This document shows positions 29,686 to 33,382 of a DNA stretch of 35,344 nucleotides, piece after piece. Position 1 is the first letter of the stretch. Each line of letters begins with the position of its first letter. Origin of the DNA: a virus; the IMG/VR virus record IMGVR_UViG_3300031823_000019, positions 1 to 35,344 of that record; one strand, given 5' to 3'. Position numbers and translations under genes: made by a program. The notes under the pieces were generated by a model. That model had not been told where the DNA came from and did no database searches. It was given only the letters and a program-made list of their open reading frames with translations.

Positions 29686-29839
29686 TGTATTACAAATTTC
29701 AGTGCAGCCTACGTCTGGAGCGCAAGGGATCGCTCGGCAAGCCAGACGTGCGGGCGCACTCGATCGCCTCGGCGTGAATTGGATCCGGGACGTGCTCAAC
29801 CGGGAAGTGGCCCAGGCGGAAAGCGAGCTCGAACAATGA
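29576..29839 (+). CDS. Chimeric 87-aa ORF made by the duplication
   Basis: Residues 1-35 (KSNLRARIQLWAWRQFL onward) equal the start of the 29836 gene. Residues 36-60 are a degraded relic of the 29990 gene (ending ALDRLGVN). Residues 68-87 are the intact tail of the regulator (WIRDVLNREVAQAESELEQ). It starts inside the regulator gene and its TGA overlaps the next ATG. It may be expressed, but its structure is what a tandem duplication with decay would leave. Confidence 0.5.
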   Translation: MKSNLRARIQLWAWRQFLRIGHDLVWKADEWFQAQEVVLQISVQPTSGAQGIARQARRAGALDRLGVNWIRDVLNREVAQAESELEQ

Positions 29840-29944
29840 AATCCAACCTGAGAGCGCGAATCCAACTGTGGGCGTGGAGGCAGTTTCTCCGGATCGGGCA
29901 TGATCTCGTTTGGAAGGCCGACGAGTGGTTCCAGGGCGAAGAAG
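29781..29944. repeat. Direct repeat copy 2 of a cassette duplication
   Basis: Second copy of 29522-29685. It keeps the unshifted regulator tail. It is preceded (29751-29779) by a 28-base segment that also occurs at about 30187-30215 in the 29990 gene. Confidence 0.88.
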
Positions 29945-30330
29945 TAAAACTGAGGGAAGCGCACATAGAGTGCGCGGGAGAATTTAGACATGAAAGCCAC
30001 AATCGAGAGCACGAGCAAGACGCTGATCTGGCAAGGGCTGAATTTCCGCGTTTGGGAAGGCGTGAGCGCCAAGGGGATCAAATTTGTGGCGCTGGTGAAC
30101 CGGCTGGAGACGGCGGACGCGGAGCAGATGCGTCTGTTGATCGCGGAGCTCGCGGGAGCGTCGAAAGACCCGGAATCCACGACGGCGGGCGCGCTCGATC
30201 GCCTCGGCGTGAATCCGCCGCCCGCCGACTACGCGCCAAAACCGGAGCCGCCGACTTCGACCGCCGCATAGTGGCCCGGCGCACTCAGTTCGCCGGGATG
30301 GTACTGGCTCGTTCACAGGAGACGATATGA
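29836..30330 (+). CDS. Basic/aromatic small protein; frame stays open over the nested 29990 gene to 164 codons
   Basis: ATG 29836 overlaps the previous stop. The N-terminal 50 residues (RIQLWAWRQFLRIGHDLVW, DEWFQGEEVKLREAH) are protein-like and conserved between the two cassette copies. After 29990 the frame becomes Arg/Gly/Glu-rich while another gene is read in the +1 frame. The long stop codon overlaps ATG 30327. The N-terminal part is probably real. The C-terminal 110 residues may be overprinted or a shadow. Confidence 0.5.
   Translation: MKSNLRARIQLWAWRQFLRIGHDLVWKADEWFQGEEVKLREAHIECAGEFRHESHNREHEQDADLARAEFPRLGRRERQGDQICGAGEPAGDGGRGADASVDRGARGSVERPGIHDGGRARSPRRESAARRLRAKTGAADFDRRIVARRTQFAGMVLARSQETI
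29990..30271 (+). CDS. Hypothetical protein, 93 aa
   Basis: GGGAGAA lies eight bases before ATG 29990. Residues 3-45 are strands (KTLIWQGLNFRVWEGVSAKGIKFVALVNRLE), then a helix (AEQMRLLIAELAGA) and a Pro/Thr-rich disordered tail. A broken relic of this gene exists at 29695-29779. No family was recognised. It is an early gene downstream of the regulator. Confidence 0.75.
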   Translation: MKATIESTSKTLIWQGLNFRVWEGVSAKGIKFVALVNRLETADAEQMRLLIAELAGASKDPESTTAGALDRLGVNPPPADYAPKPEPPTSTAA

Positions 30331-30767
30331 GAGCAATTCACAACGTCAGAAAATTCTTTCCTCAAGTCGAAACCGTCAAGGATGCTTACAAACGGCTGAC
30401 GATTGAGGTTACAAAGCGCGACGAGGCGAATTCACACCGCAAAAAACACAGTGAATGCGCCATGGCGGTCGCCTGTAAACGCGCCATGAAACTAGACGGC
30501 GTGATCGTGTCCGCCACAACTGCCTATCTGATCAAAGATACCGTCGCGACGCGCTATCAACTTTCGATGGCTGCCCAGAAAGAAGTGGTGGCATTCGATC
30601 GGGGGGGGGGATTCTGTCCCGGTGAATATCAGCTAGTCAAGCCACAGCAAAATCTCGGTCGCCAAGAAGGCGGAAAAGATAAACGCGCAAGGGGAACCAA
30701 GCCAAAGAAACGGCACCATTTCACCGAAGGCATTCGGGCGATTTTAGGATCACGCGAAATAAAGTGA
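30327..30767 (+). CDS. Recurrent phage early protein with G10 tract, 146 aa
   Basis: AGGAGACG lies five bases before ATG 30327. The order 'hydrophobic-x-V-T-K-x-D ... C-A-M-A-V-A-C-K-R ... A-Y-L-I ... R-Y-x-L-S ... F-D-R-G-G-x-F-x-P-G-E-Y-x-L ... R-H-H' matches a phage protein family I recall, of unknown function. A run of ten G at 30601-30610 encodes Gly-Gly-Gly in F-D-R-G-G-G-F and is in frame, so the gene is intact as given. A one-base change there would truncate or replace the basic C-terminus. Confidence 0.78.
   Translation: MRAIHNVRKFFPQVETVKDAYKRLTIEVTKRDEANSHRKKHSECAMAVACKRAMKLDGVIVSATTAYLIKDTVATRYQLSMAAQKEVVAFDRGGGFCPGEYQLVKPQQNLGRQEGGKDKRARGTKPKKRHHFTEGIRAILGSREIK
30601..30610 (+). 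repeat. Homopolymer tract of ten G within a gene
   Basis: CGATC, then ten G, then ATTCTG. It is the longest homopolymer I noticed in the window. It is a candidate slippage site for phase variation, or a place where the assembly could be off by one. Confidence 0.95.
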
Positions 30768-30943
30768 CTTTCGAGCGCGCCATCGTGCTCTATGCCGCGG
30801 TGAACACTGCCGTAATCGCGGCTCTCGCGTGGCGCGTGAATCGGCTGTGGCACTGGAGTTGCAAAATCGGGACGTGGCTCGGCAATTTCAATCGCCGTCT
30901 CGCGGACCTGGAAAGAGTGCCAAGCAAGTGGAAACCACGATGA
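30764..30943 (+). CDS. Small membrane protein, 59 aa, GTG start
   Basis: GTG 30764 overlaps the preceding TGA (GTGA) and its own TGA overlaps the next ATG. One membrane helix (IVLYAAVNTAVIAALAWRV) is followed by a Trp/Arg-rich amphipathic stretch and a basic end. Early expression suggests an inner-membrane factor such as a superinfection or replication-membrane protein. No family is known. Confidence 0.72.
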   Translation: MTFERAIVLYAAVNTAVIAALAWRVNRLWHWSCKIGTWLGNFNRRLADLERVPSKWKPR

Positions 30944-31146
30944 CGCACAAAGGCCGGCAATTGTTGTTACGTTTAGAAATACGAGTCGCTTCTGAATTTG
31001 CGTTGTCCGTGGCAAGGCAGGTACGAGTCAATCCCCCAGACGCGCATGCGCCGTTCGAATGTCATTGTTGGAGAGACGCTTGGGAGATTGTCGGTAAATT
31101 AAAGGGCGGGCCGCCGGTTCAGGTGGAATTCTCGTCGAGAGGCTGA
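30940..31146 (+). CDS. Hypothetical basic protein, 68 aa
   Basis: ATG 30940 overlaps the previous TGA. It has a helix (GRQLLLRLEIRVASEFALSVARQV), a C-H-C patch (FECHCWRDAWEIV) and strand VQVEF. It may bind metal or nucleic acid. No family was recognised. Confidence 0.68.
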   Translation: MTHKGRQLLLRLEIRVASEFALSVARQVRVNPPDAHAPFECHCWRDAWEIVGKLKGGPPVQVEFSSRG

Positions 31147-31148
31147 CA

Positions 31149-31616
31149 ATGGAAAATCCTAATCGGCAAATTCTTCGCTCTATAGCCTTGGTTATGTTCG
31201 GCATCGTGATCGGCGTGATTCCGAAACAGATTCAGTTGGACCAGATTCGCCGCCAGGTGGACGCCGAACTCGCCGAAACCACGAGGCTGAACGAAGAATT
31301 ACGCGCAGCTGTCGCGGACGAAAAACAGAAGCATGCGGCGGAACACGCGGACTGCCAGAACGCCATCCTGGGCGATTCCGGGCGCACTGTGCTCGTGGAC
31401 GTGAACCATCCCTACGGCCCGGAGATTCAACAGCTACTCGGCGTGTCACTCACGTTGCCGCCGCGCGGCAATCCCGCGTTCGCCACCGGGCCGATCTGGG
31501 TGGTTCCGCGCACCATCACGCCGCACGTAGTGGACGGCGTGCTCGGCGGCCTGTACACGCACATCTGGCCCAACGGCCGCAACGACGGCTGGCACATGCC
31601 AAGCAGAGCGGAGTGA
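31149..31616 (+). CDS. Membrane-anchored coiled-coil protein, 155 aa
   Basis: GAGAGG lies six bases before ATG 31149. Residues 9-25 are a membrane helix (ILRSIALVMFGIVIGVI). Residues 26-65 form a coiled coil (QIRRQVDAELAETTRLNEELRAAV without breaks). Residues 80-150 form a beta domain (TVLVDVNHPYGPEIQ, GPIWVVPRTITPHVV). This layout occurs in periplasmic lysis or envelope proteins, but its early position argues for another envelope role. Confidence 0.72.
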   Translation: MENPNRQILRSIALVMFGIVIGVIPKQIQLDQIRRQVDAELAETTRLNEELRAAVADEKQKHAAEHADCQNAILGDSGRTVLVDVNHPYGPEIQQLLGVSLTLPPRGNPAFATGPIWVVPRTITPHVVDGVLGGLYTHIWPNGRNDGWHMPSRAE

Positions 31617-31619
31617 TCG

Positions 31620-31814
31620 GTGGCAGATCTGATCAAATGCGTGGTGCAGTGTCCGGACTGCCGGATGATGTGGCCGAGCCTGATTACGCCGCGGGATACC
31701 ATCGCAATTGATGTGGAATGCACTTGCGGAACAACGCTCGTACTTACTGTGGTGCGGCCAAAGCATCGCGTTGAAGGCGTACTCGTAAAGCGCATCCGCA
31801 CGATGAAGGGATAA
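31620..31814 (+). CDS. Zinc-ribbon small protein, 64 aa, GTG start
   Basis: GGAGTGATCG precedes GTG 31620. CVVQCPDC and a later CTC give paired Cys ligands typical of a zinc ribbon, with strands between. It is a possible DNA- or RNA-binding early protein. A basic tail (KHRVEGVLVKRIRTMKG) supports nucleic-acid contact. Confidence 0.74.
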   Translation: MADLIKCVVQCPDCRMMWPSLITPRDTIAIDVECTCGTTLVLTVVRPKHRVEGVLVKRIRTMKG

Positions 31815-31816
31815 AG

Positions 31817-32257
31817 ATGCATCCGACTGAGAAGGGTTTCACGCTTCCTACGTCAGCGCAAGCGAGTCACGCGGGCGAATCCGAGCCTGCCTGGATTCGA
31901 GACAATCAAATCCCGGGCGTGGCCTTCGCGCCGGAGCTGGACGCGCGCGTGCCGGCGAATTCCTGGATCGCGGAAATCTGCGAAGGGGAAACGTCCTACT
32001 GCGAGCATTGCGGCGCGGGCTTTCCCATGTGGCCCACGAAGGCTTGGGCGGACCATCTCATCACGGCGCACGGCGATGCGCTCACAATTCAGGCGCGCAC
32101 CGGCTCGTCGCTCCTCTGCGCGGACGAGCTGAACGAGTGCCAAACACAATTCTTCGCCATGATGTTTCAATCCAGGGTAAGCCTGCGGCGCCGCGCCTGG
32201 CAGCTCGGCTACGCCAGCGTGAAGCAAGACGAACGGCGAATCCATATTCCGAATTGA
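31817..32257 (+). CDS. C2H2-type zinc-finger-like protein, 146 aa
   Basis: GAAGGGAT lies before ATG 31817. Residues about 62-85 read CEHCGAGFPMWPTKAWADHLITAHG, that is C-x2-C ... H-x4-H, a classic zinc-finger spacing. The C-terminal part is helical and basic (SRVSLRRRAWQLGYASV). It is a possible DNA-binding regulator or antirestriction-type factor. The function is not known. Confidence 0.74.
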   Translation: MHPTEKGFTLPTSAQASHAGESEPAWIRDNQIPGVAFAPELDARVPANSWIAEICEGETSYCEHCGAGFPMWPTKAWADHLITAHGDALTIQARTGSSLLCADELNECQTQFFAMMFQSRVSLRRRAWQLGYASVKQDERRIHIPN

Positions 32258-32264
32258 GGGCTCG

Positions 32265-32582
32265 GTGAAGAGAAAAATAACAGCAGTAGAAGAAGTCAAG
32301 CGCGCGTGCGAATTTGAAGCAGAGCGCGTCCGTAACATCCTAGCTGATTTCTTATCGGAAACCGAAGTCTGTGCGGCGCAGGCTGAGTATGACGAGCAAT
32401 TGGTCAAGACGGCATTCGCTGCATTTCAATTAAAATTGCCGTCTAGTAGTCTTGATAATCTTAGCAGCATCATCCTCATCCAGATTCTCGCTCGCCGTTT
32501 GAAACTAGATCTGAAACTTGGGCCGGCGGACATACAAAATATAGCAGAGCAAGCCGTTTCATTCATTTTAGGGCGCACATGA
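32265..32582 (+). CDS. Helical hypothetical protein, 105 aa, GTG start
   Basis: GAGGG precedes GTG 32265. Almost entirely alpha-helical (VEEVKRACEFEAERVRNIL, YDEQLVKTAFAAFQLKL, LSSIILIQILARRLKL). Its base composition is visibly more AT-rich than its neighbours, which may mean recent acquisition. The TGA overlaps the next ATG. Confidence 0.7.
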   Translation: MKRKITAVEEVKRACEFEAERVRNILADFLSETEVCAAQAEYDEQLVKTAFAAFQLKLPSSSLDNLSSIILIQILARRLKLDLKLGPADIQNIAEQAVSFILGRT

Positions 32583-32746
32583 CGAAATCCACCCCAGACC
32601 GGCACTACGAGAGTGCGCAAGAGGAATTTCAGCGGCGCGTGCGGGAACTGTATCAGCTCGCGGACAAAATGGGCTTACGCCTCGCAGTCACGGTAAAAAA
32701 GAAGAGCCCTACACCGCCGCCGCAAAGACAACCAGGGGAGAATTAA
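32579..32746 (+). CDS. Small basic helical protein, 55 aa
   Basis: ATG 32579 overlaps the preceding TGA. The helix SAQEEFQRRVRELYQLADKM is followed by strand LRLAVTVKKK and a Pro/Gln-rich tail. The stop is followed one base later by the next ATG. Support is from coupling and clean amphipathic helix content. Confidence 0.66.
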   Translation: MTKSTPDRHYESAQEEFQRRVRELYQLADKMGLRLAVTVKKKSPTPPPQRQPGEN

Positions 32747-32747
32747 A

Positions 32748-32975
32748 ATGGCTTTCGGATTCCCAGACATGGAAATTTCTTGGGACGGCGGGGATACCTG
32801 GTACGTCTACGCGAACGCCATCGGCACAGGCTGCCTTGGGCGAATCCGCACTCCGGACGGAAAGACAATCTGGACCGGCCGCGCCGAAGAATATCTGGAA
32901 ACGTGCGGCGGCTGCGATGGGACAGGAAAATCGAAACGGCTGCGATTTGTGGCCAGCGAGCCGGGGGAAAAATGA
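32748..32975 (+). CDS. Small beta-rich protein with CGGC motif, 75 aa
   Basis: GGGGAGA lies eight bases before ATG 32748. Strands (MEISWDGGDTWYVYANAIG, LGRIRTPDGKTIWTG) precede a C-G-G-C-D-G-T-G motif like a DnaJ-type zinc repeat half. The TGA overlaps the next ATG. Function unknown. Confidence 0.7.
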   Translation: MAFGFPDMEISWDGGDTWYVYANAIGTGCLGRIRTPDGKTIWTGRAEEYLETCGGCDGTGKSKRLRFVASEPGEK

Positions 32976-33319
32976 GTCTCGATATTAGTCTCGAAACTCC
33001 GATGTCCTGCCCGCATTGCGGTGGAGATCTTCACGGCGGTACGGAAGTGTTCACCGCGAATATCACCCACAATCTAGGAAAGATGTGGCGGAAGGCGGGC
33101 GTTTGGGATGCGCTCTACGAAAGCGACGGGAGGCGCGCTTCCGATTACATCGAAGCCCTGCGGGCCGGCGTGGCTGACTTCGAAAAGAATTACGCCGAAT
33201 ACGAAAAGCTGAATTCCCCGAATGGTTGGGGACTTGCGGAACACGCGCTCCCGTGGCTCAGGCGAGTGCTCGCAGCGTTCGAGCAGAACCCTGAAGCGAA
33301 TATCAGGGTGTCGCGCTAG
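32972..33319 (+). CDS. Phage protein of the ANITHNLGKM family, 115 aa
   Basis: GGGGGAA lies five bases before ATG 32972. It begins MSLDISLETPMSCPHCGG. The sequence VFTANITHNLGKMWRKAG, then ALYESDGRRASDYIEAL, NSPNGWGLAEHAL and a C-terminal NPEANIRVSR is a distinctive family common in phages and plasmids with no known function. The extra Cys pair near the N-terminus is a zinc-knuckle-like addition. Confidence 0.86.
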   Translation: MSLDISLETPMSCPHCGGDLHGGTEVFTANITHNLGKMWRKAGVWDALYESDGRRASDYIEALRAGVADFEKNYAEYEKLNSPNGWGLAEHALPWLRRVLAAFEQNPEANIRVSR

Positions 33320-33323
33320 GAGA

Positions 33324-33375
33324 GCAAAAGGCCCCGGCTCGCACGGCGAGTGCGACAAAAACGAGGCTCTTTTGC
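33324..33375 (+). promoter_or_regulatory. Stop-hairpin element before the ATPase
   Basis: GCAAAAG pairs with CTTTTGC at the base; the middle carries an inner CTCGC.CGAG-type hairpin. It begins four bases after the stop of the 33319 gene and ends seven bases before ATG 33383. It directly precedes an ATG with only GCGGTAA as a possible weak ribosome site, so the hairpin may help position ribosomes. Confidence 0.75.
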
Positions 33376-33382
33376 GGTAAAC

